64,000 nt of DNA from Harmonia axyridis (lineage: Eukaryota > Arthropoda > Insecta > Coleoptera > Coccinellidae). Below are positions 1 through 11,067 of the stretch, one piece after another; the first letter of the stretch is position 1; every line of letters starts with the position of its first letter. The stretch covers positions 27,280,001 through 27,344,000 of the forward strand of contig NC_059503.1 of the NCBI RefSeq assembly GCF_914767665.1, written 5' to 3'. The position numbers and the translations under genes are program-made. Below the pieces are notes generated by a model that saw nothing but the letters and a program-made list of their open reading frames with translations, had not been told where the DNA came from and ran no database searches.

Positions 1-341
1 TAAGGTTCGATTCAATGATGACGAATTCGTGGTTGAATTTAATTCAGTCAGTCTAGAGAAGAAATTTTCATCCATCTAAGTATCCGCGTGAATATGCGAA
101 TTTTGTTTTCCTGATGAGTATTGAAAAAATGACTCAATATTTCCGTGGCCATAAAACTGACGGAAACGGGATTTCGGTAATAGAGAAAAATAAGAATTTA
201 AAACTTCGTGCAAAATTCAAATATCATCAGAACTGTAGAAAATTCAGGAAGAATATTGGAAAAATCTTAATATTTCTGTGATAACAGATTCGACCGTTTT
301 GAGATTATGCGTATGTATGAAATTGGTATTTAATGCATATA
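1..341. repeat. Dispersed repeat fragment
   Basis: No coding potential is visible. The stretch around 225-330 (CATCAGAACT, then a GAAAATTC core and an AATATTGGAAAA core) recurs in diverged form at 33450-33545 and, more weakly, at 63920-63965. The first 40 bases resemble 21586-21630. This is a low-copy interspersed repeat of unknown class whose boundaries cannot be set from the window. Confidence 0.45.
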
Positions 342-1006
342 CAGGGTGGAACATAAGTACGTTAAAATATTCAAGTGACGTATTCCTAAGACAATTTTAA
401 GAAAAAGTCGGCAAGAAGAAGTCCAGAAATGCTTCATTTCGGAGATACAGTGTGTTAAAGTTTGATTTTTTTTGAGGTTTTCTCATAGCACCTTCTCTTC
501 ACAAGATATTCAACTTTTCAATTTGGCTTAGATATTCCAATTCGAAGTTCTCTTCATGTGATATGCTAATTTTGAATGCAAATCGACGCAGTGTGATATA
601 TTCTCGGAACTGTGCACACTTCTTTCCACCAGAACTTTTTTGTTGGACCACTGGTAGTTTGGAAAAATTAAAAAAGAAACTTTGGTCAAGTACTACACTT
701 TTTTACGATTTCGAGAAAAAATGTTTAAACAATATTCTCTAGTTATCCTCAGGAAGTTTTGGCAGTTTGGTATTTACCCAATATGTAGCGAAGATTAATG
801 AAGATTAATTAAAAGTTTTGGTACTTGTTTAACAACTCTGTAGTGAAGATTAAAAAAGATTCGATAAACTGGTTAAGCATCACAAAAAACACCCTGTATC
901 TCGAAAACAAAGCGTTTGCGGGCCCATGTTTATATCGACTTATTTTTTATTTGTTGTCTCAGGTATACGTCACTTGAATATTTCAACGAACTTATGTTAC
1001 ACCCTG
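342..1006. mobile_element. Tc1/mariner-type MITE (family A) with long TIRs
   Basis: The element is flanked by TA on both sides (340-341 and 1007-1008), as expected for Tc1/mariner insertion. Terminal inverted repeats of about 55-65 bp open with CAGGGTGKAACATAAGT and continue through a shared TATTCAAGTGACGTAT core. Inside I see no transposase, only AT-rich DNA with two short GAAGATTAA-type repeats near 795-860. It is therefore a non-autonomous element of 665 bp. Confidence 0.85.
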
Positions 1007-1008
1007 TA

Positions 1009-2096
1009 TAAAATACCAATTTCAAGTCGAACCATTTCATTTCAGATCATTTCTGGCTTAAATTTCTAAAATTGCAGACATTGTGACAAAATGCGTTCGG
1101 AGAACGAGCGTTAAAAAAACAATAATATTTCATTTATGACGGAATGAAAATTTGTCGTCAAATTCAAGCACGATGCAAAACTTCATATTGATCGCATCAC
1201 CAAAGATATAAAAACACACGAAATATCGAAAAAAAGATGATATGAAGTGAAGAATTTTATTCATGAGTCAATTAAGGCCTTGGACCACCTTTTGTCTCCA
1301 AGGGTGCAATTGGCGCATCGAGCACACAAAATTTTATGATTTCACATCAGTGTTTTTTTCCTACTTAGTTCGGAAACCTTCCAAGTTCCAATGTACTTCC
1401 CTTATTCGTAAGTTTCTGTTCCATGATACGTTTTCTGATAGATTTGCGAAGAGTGCACGTCGAGATTTAATCTATTTTATATCGGATGTGCTTCATCTCC
1501 AAGTGTTGATTAGATGATAAAATCGGTACCTACATCTTTCGATTCATAGATACTGGGAATGACTAAACAAGTTTTCGCAGTGATTACCCAAATATTTTCA
1601 TATCAGATAGAATTCAAAGGGTTCTATATTACCACTAGGTATTATTTTCGTACTTTTTTAGCTCTGAAGTAAATAATTATGTCATATCATTGAAAGTGAA
1701 ATTGAAGCACCTATATAATATATACAATTACCCTTATCATGTTTTGAGTACATGGATAATTTCCTCTCTAAAGTTCTTCAGAGCTAAATATTTCTTTATT
1801 ATTGCTCAGAGCTTAGATTGATATTCTCAATAAAATGCAATTATTAGGTAGATATTGGTTCTTCAAATTGACATGATAGACCTAATCCAAAAGTGGAGTA
1901 ATACTGAATATTACAATAACTACATGCAATTCAAATGAATTACACAGATTGAGTTTGTAACGGAAAAACAAGTGTTCAATGCTGATAAAGAAAGCTTATC
2001 GGCCAAACCACATTTCCTCTTTATATGATAGCAAAGCTTTGCTCAGCCCCTTTGGATAGGCTATATAAATCTGAATCTCTATATTTCTTCCTCATT
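1009..2096. other. AT-rich intergenic DNA
   Basis: No gene, RNA or clear repeat was recognised. An open frame at 1263-1517 (+) has no recognisable composition or motif and was not accepted as a gene. Confidence 0.5.
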
Positions 2097-2420
2097 TTAT
2101 TGTTGAATATATTCACAGAGAATATCGTGTCTCAATTTTGAAAAAGCTGCTTCAAATGGTAAATTTTGTCTAATCATCTTCTTATTTTCAGAAATTCTAC
2201 GTTTATTCACTATTTTCTTCATAAAGCTAATGTTATAGGGCTTTTCTAAGGCAACTAGCGTTTTATCAACAGCTAGCTGCCTTTTGAAGGGCAATATTAC
2301 AAAGCTGTAATCTTCAGAAAGTGATCTTGCGGACTTGAGGATCGGAGTGAACTTTTCCCTTCGTATAAGTGATGTGATTTGAATTTTCTCTAGCCTTGTT
2401 TCGATTTATCTATCCGATTG
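2097..2420 (-). CDS. Unidentified reading frame, possible exon
   Basis: A minus-strand frame stays open for about 105 codons, from just after an in-frame stop near 2421 to a TAA at 2097. The first ATG in it is at 2294. The product is rich in Lys, Arg, Leu and Ile, and a stretch such as KKIVNKRRISENKKMIRQ looks protein-like rather than random. I do not recognise the family. No transmembrane segment or signal peptide is visible. It could be the last exon of a gene whose other exons lie at higher coordinates, although no strong acceptor with a pyrimidine tract stands out at its upstream edge, or it could be a retro-fragment. It lies upstream of Pgm1 in the opposite orientation. Confidence 0.3.
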
Positions 2421-3249
2421 CCATCATTTATTAATAGTTCAAATGACCAAATATCTACAAATTAGGGTGCTATAAAGTGAAATTACAAGAATTAACGGCT
2501 AATTAATTATTGTATTAGGTACTTGACAGTTTTCTATGCTCGTTTTTGAATACACCAGAAGAATAAAACATCTATGTTTATTACTCTATGAGTTACACTA
2601 ATGGTATTGGAAAAAAATGACTTCCTACTCGTACATTATTTTCATAAATTTACGTATTCATAAAAAAGCAATTGATGTTTAATTTGTATAATAACATATT
2701 AATGATCGTGAGAGTTTGAGAAACAACCGTATATATGTTTGCGCGCGGAAAACTGGTTTATCTTGATTCATTTTCTTGCATTATGACAATTGCAAGTATA
2801 GTGATAACGGAACGAAATTATTTAATTATAACTTAGATATTATTGCGACTATTTCTTCAAATATCTCCTTATCGCGAACTCTCTAAAATAGATTTTTGAT
2901 TGGCAATGTTAGTTTAAATTGAATCAAGCGCGTTTGTTATCTTCAACATCCTGCGCATGAACAGTTCATCAGAATTTGTCCTTTTTGACATTGAGCGATT
3001 TGAATTAAAGAAAAAATTGTGGATAACTAATATTTATTTCACATATAGATTTTGGATAATTAACAGCTATCCAGTGGGGAATAGGTATTTTCTGTTTACT
3101 TTTGTCATTTCATATTTGTTGTTGCGAAATCATTGAAAATTCTAATCAGGCTATTGTAATTGTACTTGATTGATAAAACCTACTTGATTATAAGTGAATC
3201 AGTTCTTTTTCAGTATCAAATCAATTATCTCTCTTTGCAGGTTGGCAAA
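2421..3249 (+). promoter_or_regulatory. Upstream region and 5' UTR intron of Pgm1
   Basis: No coding feature is visible. A good splice acceptor (CTCTCTTTGCAG) ends at 3240, nine bases before the Pgm1 start codon, so the transcript should have at least one non-coding exon further upstream. Its donor and the transcription start were not located. The stretch around 2990-3150 is the most likely place, by proximity only. Confidence 0.4.
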
Positions 3250-5457
3250 ATGGTATTGAAGAGTACAGTGGTAAAAACGACCCCCTTTGAAGGGCAAAAA
3301 CCTGGAACAAGTGGTCTCAGGAAAAAAGTGAAAGTTTTTATGGAAAAAAATTATACGGAAAATTTCATACAATCAATTTTTAACGCATTAGGTGACATAA
3401 CCAAGGGAGCTACTTTAATAGTCGGTGGAGATGGCAGATACTTCTCAACTCAAGCTGTTAAAATAATAATAAGGATAGCAGCTGCAAATGAGGTTTGTAA
3501 GAATTCTGTTTAGCTCAGAATTAAATAACAACTGGGCATTTTAGGTGAAAAAACTTATAATTGGCCAATTAGGAAACATATCCACTCCAGCAGTGTCTGC
3601 ATTGATACGTTCTTATAAAACACAAGGTACATGTACCAGTAGAGTTCTGGATATTTACTACATATATAATTTCAGGTGGTATCATTTTGACTGCTTCTCA
3701 CAACCCTGGTGGTATAAGACATGATTTTGGAATCAAATTCAATATTGAAAGTGGGGCACCTGCACCTGATTCCTTCACAGATCGCATTTATGAATATTCA
3801 AAAACTATTAGTGAATATAAGATTGTTCCAGATTTAGACTGTGATGTTTCTGGTCTTGGGCTACAAAAATTTGAAGTAAAGTGTTTTGAATGGAATTTAA
3901 GAACATTTTTTCAATATAAAGTTTATTTTAGGTTGATGGTAGAAGTTTTGAAGTGGAAGTAATTGATCCTACAGCAAATTATGTTAAACTAATGAAAGAA
4001 ATATTTGATTTTGCTAAATTGAAACAACTCATTCGTGGTACTGATAAAAGGAAACCTTTCAATATTCTGATAGACTCAATGAATGCAGGTTATAAAAAGC
4101 CTAGTTAGGAGCAACATTGATATACTGAAAGTTTAACGTTACAGTTACTGGTGTGTATGTCCGCAAGATATTTGTGGAAGATTTGGAAGCAAGTCCTGAC
4201 ACTAACGTGCGTAGAATAATACCCTTAGACAATTTTGGGGAAATTCACCCAGATCCTAATCTAACTTACGCTAAAGAATTAGTTGATAAACTCAAGGAGA
4301 ACCCCTCTTATGATTTTGGGGCTGCTTTTGATGGTGATGGTGACAGAAACATGATTTTAGGCAAGAATGCTTTCTTTGTTACACCAAGCGATAGTTTAGC
4401 AGTCATCGCAGATAACTTAGAATGTATACCTTACTTTAAGAAACATGGAGTTAAAGGATTTGCTAGGAGCATGCCTACTGCAGCTGCTGTAGATCGGTGA
4501 GTGTTCTGGTAATAATAAAAACTGATTTTCTTGTATCCAAGCTATAATATTTATTTTTTGTAAAGACTCTTATGTTTTGTACTAGTCAAGTTTTGAATTG
4601 AATAGAGACATACACATTGTAATTTTCAGAGTTGCTAAAGCTTTGAATAAAGAAATTTTTGAAGTTCCAACTGGATGGAAATATTTCTGTAATTTAATGG
4701 ATGCTGAAAGATTGTCTCTTTGTGGTGAAGAAAGTTTTGGTACAGGATCAGATCACATAAGGGAAAAAGATGGTATTTGGGCTGTCTTAGCTTGGCTTTC
4801 TATTATTCAGCATAAGAACCAGTCAGTTGAAGAAATAATGAAGGCTCATTGGGCAAAATATGGCAGAAATTACTTCACAAGGTGACAAAAATAATTCAGT
4901 TAGGATAAAAATTCTTATGATTCATATATTGATTTATTTTAGGTATGACTATGAGGAATGCGATGGTGATAAGGCTAAAGCAATGATGGACGATTTAGAA
5001 AAAAAGATAAATTCAGGGGAATTAGTAGGAAAAACATTTGATGGGGCTGGTAAGACTTATAAAGTGAAGTTAACAGACAACTTCTCCTACACTGATCCTA
5101 TAGACAACAGTAAAGCTTTCAAACAGGTAAACTACAAAGTTTTTTTTTTTAATGAATGCTACTGTATATTTTTTTGTTCCATAGGGTATAAGAGTCATCT
5201 TTGAAGATGGTTCAAGACTCATTTATAGATTATCAGGCACAGGTAGTAGTGGAGCTACAATAAGATTGTATATAGAAAGTTATGAAGAGAAGAATACTGC
5301 AAAGGATGCACAGGTATTAAAGAGACAAAGAATGAAAATTTAGTAATCAACAAAAAAATGTTTTCAGGAACAACTCAAACCATTGGTACTTATTGCACTC
5401 GATATTTCCAAGCTCAAAGAATATACAGGACGTGATGAACCAACTGTTATAACATAA
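3250..5457 (+). CDS. Pgm1: Phosphoglucomutase, nine coding exons
   Basis: Phosphoglucomutase interconverts glucose-1-phosphate and glucose-6-phosphate in the cytosol, linking glycogen, trehalose and UDP-glucose metabolism to glycolysis. Coding exons: 3250-3492, 3545-3626, 3676-3875, 3932-4088, 4145-4496, 4630-4881, 4943-5126, 5185-5313 and 5368-5457. All junctions are GT-AG and frames join exactly to 562 residues, the usual length of the PGM1 family. The phosphoserine loop TASHNPGG gives Ser116, the metal site DGDGDR is at 290-295, the sugar-binding CGEESFGTGSDH is near 376-387, and the phosphate-binding GTGSSGATIR lies in exon 8. The start ATG at 3250 was chosen because an acceptor ends at 3240; an in-frame ATG at 3160 would sit in the upstream intron. 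No disabling change is seen. The gene is convergent with PIG-N. Confidence 0.97.
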
Positions 5458-6491
5458 ACAATTCTACAAAAAGATATATTTGGATCTTCAAACCATTTCC
5501 CAGAGATCCACTTATAAAATCCAAGTTCCATTTTATACTCGCCTAAAAATCAATGTTTTATGATATAAATACATACTCTTACAATATGATATTGCTTATT
5601 GTTCAAATTGATATTTTTTATTCAAAGTTTCTCTTCTACTTGTTCTGGTCCATGTATTTTGTATTTAGTTAAAGAAATATATAATCTGTTGAGAAATTTT
5701 TGTTCCATTTATATCATTAATTTGTTTCACAGATTTAAGAATAAATTATGGTAAAAAACAAACAGCTTAGATATATAAAATATGTTTGAATATGTTTTTA
5801 CCAGAAAAAACAAAAGGTAGAATTCAAAAGTACACATAGAATGAAGAAAAACAAGATCTGAAAAATCAAATGCGATTTATATTCTACGCTAATTTTACCA
5901 TATGAATTATATTTGAGACATGACAAGAATTTAGACAAATGTCTGTCTGTATAATTGCACTTCTAGGTGTTTAATGAAATGTACATATCACAAAGAAAAA
6001 AAAATAACAGCCTGGAACAAGCAGGAATGGCAGTTAAGGAACATCAATCTAATACCACTAACGTAATGATAAGTAGAGCAATATTCTATATAGAATAGGA
6101 TTTTGACTTAACTATATGTTGAAATTTGTTTAGGCATAGAAAATAATTTTACTTCAGGTATACCATTCATTATCAAATATTTACAGTTCACAGTGGACTC
6201 AGCATTCTACTTAGATTGAAGTAGCAACACTCTTATTCATGGAACTCTTAGTTTCTGATGATGACAAATGAATGTTAAGATTCCGTGGATAATGTATAAA
6301 GGTTACATTAATCTTTATACCATGATAAAAGTGTAGATACTTCAACCTTAATACCATTTATTTAAATTGCCAGGAATAAAAAATCTATGATATCTACAAT
6401 AACACTTTATAATTCTAAATAATCAACAATAAATAACGCTACATTCCATTTCATCACATAACAGCCATAAAAAAATTATAAATATAATATA
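5458..6491. other. Convergent 3' UTRs and spacer between Pgm1 and PIG-N
   Basis: This AT-rich DNA holds no open frame. It lies between two genes that end towards each other, so it should contain both 3' UTRs and polyadenylation signals. AATAAA-like hexamers occur, for example AATAAATT near 5740 on +. No repeat was recognised. Confidence 0.5.
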
Positions 6492-9167
6492 TTATTTATT
6501 ATCACTTTTTTCACAATTTGTCATGAAATAAAAATTATTTCTATTAAATGCAATATTTGTAAAAATAAAAGCAACAAAATACAAAACAAGTATACCGATT
6601 GTGAAACATTCTACAACTATGAAATGAGACAGACTCATACCAATCTCTAACCATGATCCAACATTTTTGATGTGATACATAAAATAAAATACCATTAAAT
6701 CTGAAATTAACAGAATTACACAAAAGGAACTAGTCAAGTTCATACCAGATTTTAGAACGATATCCCTGAAAACGCAAGCAGAGAATAAAAATGGCAAAAT
6801 AAGTTTAACAAATATCAGAATAGTCATAAGAAAAGGATTGAATATGGTGAGGAAACATCTCACCCACATGGGATCAAAAGAATTAAGACTGGCAATATTT
6901 CCAGTTCCAAAAAATCCAATCAAAATTGTGGATAAGAAAATCAAGCATCTCCTGAAATTTTCAAATTCCTTGTTCGATTTTACTTTCAAATTTTTTTCTA
7001 TCTTCATCCACAATGTTAAGAGAACGGAGAATGAAGTAAGGAATATAAGCTCATATGACATCGTTGTCATCAAATAGAAAGGAGCAAAAGCTAAAAATAT
7101 GGTGAAAATCCTAACTTCTAAAAATTTAATAGAAAATGGAATACAAATTATAGGTACAAAAAATAACAACCAGGATAAATATTTCAGAATACTACTATTT
7201 TCAAATAAGTCTAGAGAAATGATGAGGGAATTTATAAACGCAAAATTGAAACTAATACTTTGTACATAAAATACTCGTCTTTGAATTCTCAATTTACAGG
7301 AATTCAATTTGAAATCTCTTAATTCTTTATAAGTTATATAAAGAGAAAAAAGCAGCCATGAGAAATAGCCCACTGCAAAATAAACAATTTGAAATTTTGT
7401 GAACATTAAGGGCATCATAGGAAACACACCTACAACAAAACATACAATTATCCAAGAAGCTTTCAGGGAGTTCTTTATTTGCACCCTATTTTCTTTATTT
7501 ATAAATATAGAAAATGAGGTGAAAATCATCATAAGAGAAAAACAACTACGATACTGGAAACCATAAATGAAGAGAATGATGGATGAGGAAAAAAAAACTA
7601 GATACAAGCATTTAGAGCGATTGAGATTTAAATGGAAATTCTGAGAGAGTAAATGAAACTTACTTAGAAGGATGTAAAACATACAACTGGGAAATAGGAA
7701 ATAAATATAATAAAGATATGAAAATGATTGCAAAAAACACATCAAGCACACCAAGATACTGTAAATAATGAAGACTGCCTTCAAAAATTGATTTTCATTT
7801 GTTTGAATTTCCTTTCTATCATCCTCAAAAAAAAATGTTGAAAGGTATATCATCCAGAATATCAATCCCAGAGAAACTGAAAATAAGATGTAGTTCATGA
7901 AATAATTATGGCAGTAGTCAATGGCCTTTAATATTTCATTGAACAATGAATCACATTTCTTTATGATTCTATTGTAGGTTTCATTACTATACCAAAGTTC
8001 CGTGAAATTTTTATCGAAATTAAATTCTGAAATATATTTATATGGTTTGTAAAAGAAAGTGCCTTTTTCTATCTTTTGTTCTTTTGCATTGAAAATTTTG
8101 AAAACTTGTTGTATGTTGGTCAAAAAGTATTGTACTTTCTTTTCTTCAGATATATCCAGATATTCAACAGGAAGTCTACCGAGATTATTTGTTGGGTAAT
8201 TTATTCCAATTAGAGAAGAAATCAGAGGAGCTATATCAATTTGATTGATATCTTTTTGTATGTTACTTCTTTTTATACCTGAACCCCATGCAATAATTGG
8301 TGTGAATGTTTCATGATCTAAACCAGATCCATGAGAACCCCAATTAGTCATTCCATGGTCTGCCGTGAAAAGAAAAGTAGTTAAATTATCATTAAATTTG
8401 TTTTTGAATAAATTCGTCATATATTTTACATTACTATCAACAAAATTAATATTATCAATATATTGCTTAGAATATGGTTTGAAAGCATGTCCTGCAGTAT
8501 CTAGTCCAAGTAAATGCAAGAAAAATATATTCCCAGATTGTTCAAATACTTCAGAGTTCTTATTATTGTTCAATATCCAATAAGTTTCATCAAAAACCCA
8601 TCTATCCAACAAAGTAGTATCTTTATTTCCAAAATCTTGCATCTCCGCATTATATGCATGGGTGTGTATGTGGTTTCTTCCATCCTTGTTGAATATTGTT
8701 ACAATGTCTGGACTACCTATACACCAGGCATTGCTCGATTGATTTATAACTGAATCGAAATCAACTGGATTATGTTTCCATCCTTTGAAGATGGCACTTG
8801 GATCTTCAAATATTCCAGCAAGCATTGCAACATGGCCAGGACGTGATTCTGTAGGTACTCTTGTGTGAGATATGCCCCAAGAACCTTCATGTTTTCTGAT
8901 AGAAGTAAGAAATGGTGCATAACCTGCATTTTCGCCTAGTATAGCTTGAGCTCTCAAACCATCGGCAACAAATAGAACTAACCTTTTCGATGTTGGTTTT
9001 TTGGTAGACCGAACTGGTTCCATTCCCAGTTCAAGAGGACTTTTGAAGTAGGTATCAAATACAGTTATTAGCAATAGAACATGTATGAATATTCCAAATA
9101 TTATTACTGTTATTATCGTTTTGTTATTCGTAATCCACATTTCTACGTTTTGTATTTTTTTGTGCAT
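6492..9167 (-). CDS. PIG-N: GPI ethanolamine phosphate transferase 1
   Basis: PIG-N adds ethanolamine phosphate to the first mannose of the GPI-anchor precursor in the ER lumen. The 891-residue frame is uninterrupted and lacks introns; human PIGN has about 931 residues. A membrane anchor lies at about 18-38. The luminal alkaline-phosphatase-fold domain follows, with VADGL at 67-71, HTRVPTESRPGH at 101-112 (including the expected nucleophile Thr), LDTAGH at 222-227 and the metal ligands TADHGM at 268-273. From about residue 425 to the end there are many hydrophobic helices, as expected for the multi-span C-terminal domain. The ATG is the first in frame and is followed directly by the anchor. 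The gene looks intact. Lack of introns beside the nine-exon Pgm1 may be ancestral loss or retroposition. Confidence 0.96.
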   Translation of the reverse strand: MHKKIQNVEMWITNNKTIITVIIFGIFIHVLLLITVFDTYFKSPLELGMEPVRSTKKPTSKRLVLFVADGLRAQAILGENAGYAPFLTSIRKHEGSWGISHTRVPTESRPGHVAMLAGIFEDPSAIFKGWKHNPVDFDSVINQSSNAWCIGSPDIVTIFNKDGRNHIHTHAYNAEMQDFGNKDTTLLDRWVFDETYWILNNNKNSEVFEQSGNIFFLHLLGLDTAGHAFKPYSKQYIDNINFVDSNVKYMTNLFKNKFNDNLTTFLFTADHGMTNWGSHGSGLDHETFTPIIAWGSGIKRSNIQKDINQIDIAPLISSLIGINYPTNNLGRLPVEYLDISEEKKVQYFLTNIQQVFKIFNAKEQKIEKGTFFYKPYKYISEFNFDKNFTELWYSNETYNRIIKKCDSLFNEILKAIDYCHNYFMNYILFSVSLGLIFWMIYLSTFFFEDDRKEIQTNENQFLKAVFIIYSILVCLMCFLQSFSYLYYIYFLFPSCMFYILLSKFHLLSQNFHLNLNRSKCLYLVFFSSSIILFIYGFQYRSCFSLMMIFTSFSIFINKENRVQIKNSLKASWIIVCFVVGVFPMMPLMFTKFQIVYFAVGYFSWLLFSLYITYKELRDFKLNSCKLRIQRRVFYVQSISFNFAFINSLIISLDLFENSSILKYLSWLLFFVPIICIPFSIKFLEVRIFTIFLAFAPFYLMTTMSYELIFLTSFSVLLTLWMKIEKNLKVKSNKEFENFRRCLIFLSTILIGFFGTGNIASLNSFDPMWVRCFLTIFNPFLMTILIFVKLILPFLFSACVFRDIVLKSGMNLTSSFCVILLISDLMVFYFMYHIKNVGSWLEIGMSLSHFIVVECFTIGILVLYFVAFIFTNIAFNRNNFYFMTNCEKSDNK

Positions 9168-10040
9168 AATTAATTGTTTCTTAATCTTATTTTATTCAAA
9201 TGAATTATTTGCTCAAGGAAGTTTGAATTTGAAATCAAAGGTTATGTTTGTTTACATCGTCTTCCTCTTCTATCCACCAAGGTCCTAGCTGATGTTTTTC
9301 TAACTAACATACATACTTAATTTTTTTGTCTAATGAGACAAATTCACCATAAGTGAAGGTTTGTGAATAAATTCCGAATACAAAATTAATTAATCAATTT
9401 CATAGAAGCAAATCATAGAAAACGTCAAAAAGTACTAATGGGGAAGTAAGAAGTAAACAAGGATGAAAGTATGTTCGCCTTCTTGGATTGGTTACCCTTT
9501 AGCTACACTAACGGTTCGTCTTCTTGGATTATTCGCTGGACACTTTCTCAACAACTTCTGACATAATAGATATCCATATCTCTACCTTCCATAGGCTGGC
9601 CCTTCAAAAGTCGACACTTGGATTTTAAGGTTTTTTACACATCTACGTAGAAAGGCATTTACCATCTCTTCTATAGGCGAATCAAGATAAGCGCTACGCC
9701 ACCTGGTGACAATCAGAGTAACTATAAATGTTGCCATGATTTGCTATGGCTCTTACCTGGGTACCGATTCTTAAAGATCCCTAGGAAGCTAGGGAGAAGG
9801 AACCAAATTTTAGGCTCCGCCCTAATTAAAGTAGGAAGAAGGGGGATCGACGTTGCCAAATTGAAGGGCGAACTTTGAACTAGTTTTCTGTGACAATAAC
9901 AGAAAAATAAATAATTTCTATTTTTTATGTCTATCTGAGAGGTAGTCAGTCCTTTTCATTCCTCTGAGGTTCTAGTATTTTGCTTTGTTTTTGTGTGATA
10001 TTCTACAAATATTTATATATTTTTTAAATCATTTCAATAG
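9168..10040. other. Spacer between PIG-N and the THAP pseudogene, with a dispersed repeat
   Basis: This should contain the PIG-N promoter on the minus strand. Bases about 9418-9510 are a diverged, inverted copy of sequence at about 18975-19065 (shared AACGTCAAAAA, then GTGAACAAGGATGAAAG-like and ATGTTCGC cores), and a related stretch lies at about 16085-16190. The rest (9510-9900) is more GC-rich than its surroundings but shows no gene. Confidence 0.45.
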
Positions 10041-11067
10041 TTCTGAGTCGTTCAAATCGCTATTGTTCAGTTCCTCAGTGTTCTTCCTGGGAAAAAAAAG
10101 GTCAAATATCAAGTTCCATGCTTTCCCTCAAACTGGTAATATATATCGTGTTTGGATGGAAGGGAAATTGGGAAGTAAAGTGCTGATGGATCGACAAAAA
10201 GCTTGGCAACTGAAACTAAAAATCGATAAACCAGTGACAAGAAATATGAAAGTATGTTCCCTGCATTTTATCGATGATGATTATTTTATCGAGGTAAGCA
10301 CTGACAGCACGTGGAATTTTAGATTATATTTATGGGGATAATAATAATAATAATAATCGTTTACAGATTCCAGTTCTACACAGAAAGAATGTTTGAAAAA
10401 GACTGCTGTGCCTTCCAGAAATCTTTCTGTTGGATCCACTACCACAAAGGAAGAACCTGAATGTTCTAGTAGTAGATCTGAAAGATTGAATCAAAGAAAT
10501 ATCAACAAAGAAAAACTTATTGCTGAAGAATGCTCTAGTGAAGAAATCGAACCTGCTCTACAATCTACTTCCCAAGATGAAATCGAAGCTGCACAAGGTC
10601 TATTACAGCTTCTTCAGGGTCAGCCTGATTATAATAGGCCTAAAACTTTCAAGGATTTCGAAGTGCAAGTGAATACTCCTGAAGTATCTTCTTTGTGTGA
10701 TCTGATAACAACAGATAGTGCTCTGAACAGTTTTTTTTACTGGTCTCAATAATATGAAACTATAAGATACAATAGTAGAAGCAGTACAATCTATTTACAG
10801 TGATCAAAGATCAGATCGTTTAACGATCAAGCAGTGTATTGTTTTAGTTTTAACAAAATTGAAATGTGATCTTTCATATGTGACATTATCTGTTATATTT
10901 GGCATTTCACAAGAATTGTGCCAAAGATACATTGTCTTCAAATCTAAGGTACCTTTACACTATATTGGAAAAATTCCTCAGAAATATTTGGACATGTATT
11001 CTGAAATTCTATATATTTTTTTTCAGGGCACACTGATGATACTTCTCTATCACATTTTAATTATTTT
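10041..11067 (+). pseudogene. Decayed THAP-domain transposase-like gene
   Basis: The THAP zinc finger is readable. C-x4-C is CSVPQC, encoded at about 10066-10083. After a run of eight A the frame resumes with NIKFHAFP, a Trp-containing helix (RQKAW) and C-x2-H in VCSLHF, the C2CH signature. One more A in that run would rejoin the frames. A donor follows at 10293 (GAG/GTAAGC), and an acceptor ending at 10383 keeps the frame into LKKTAVPSRNLS, a typical post-THAP segment. Further on, a run of eight T again breaks the frame, then FTGLNN, an in-frame TAA, and a helix-turn-helix-like stretch with LSYVTLSVIFGISQ follow. That arrangement matches THAP plus DDE_Tnp_4-type transposases. The DDE catalytic core is missing. 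No start codon is found in the first exon, which follows an acceptor-like ATAG at 10040. Both shifts lie in homopolymers, so assembly error is possible for those, but not for the TAA. Confidence 0.75.

Noticed and set aside
1..14. GGTTCGATTC as a tRNA B box
   Set aside because: No A box, no cloverleaf and no acceptor stem around it; it lies in a dispersed repeat.
3160..3249. In-frame ATG at 3160 as Pgm1 start
   Set aside because: A good splice acceptor ends at 3240 and the extra residues do not resemble the PGM N-terminus; ATG 3250 gives the family length of 562.
6838..9288. Plus-strand open frames across the PIG-N region
   Set aside because: Antisense shadows of the clearly coding minus-strand PIG-N frame.
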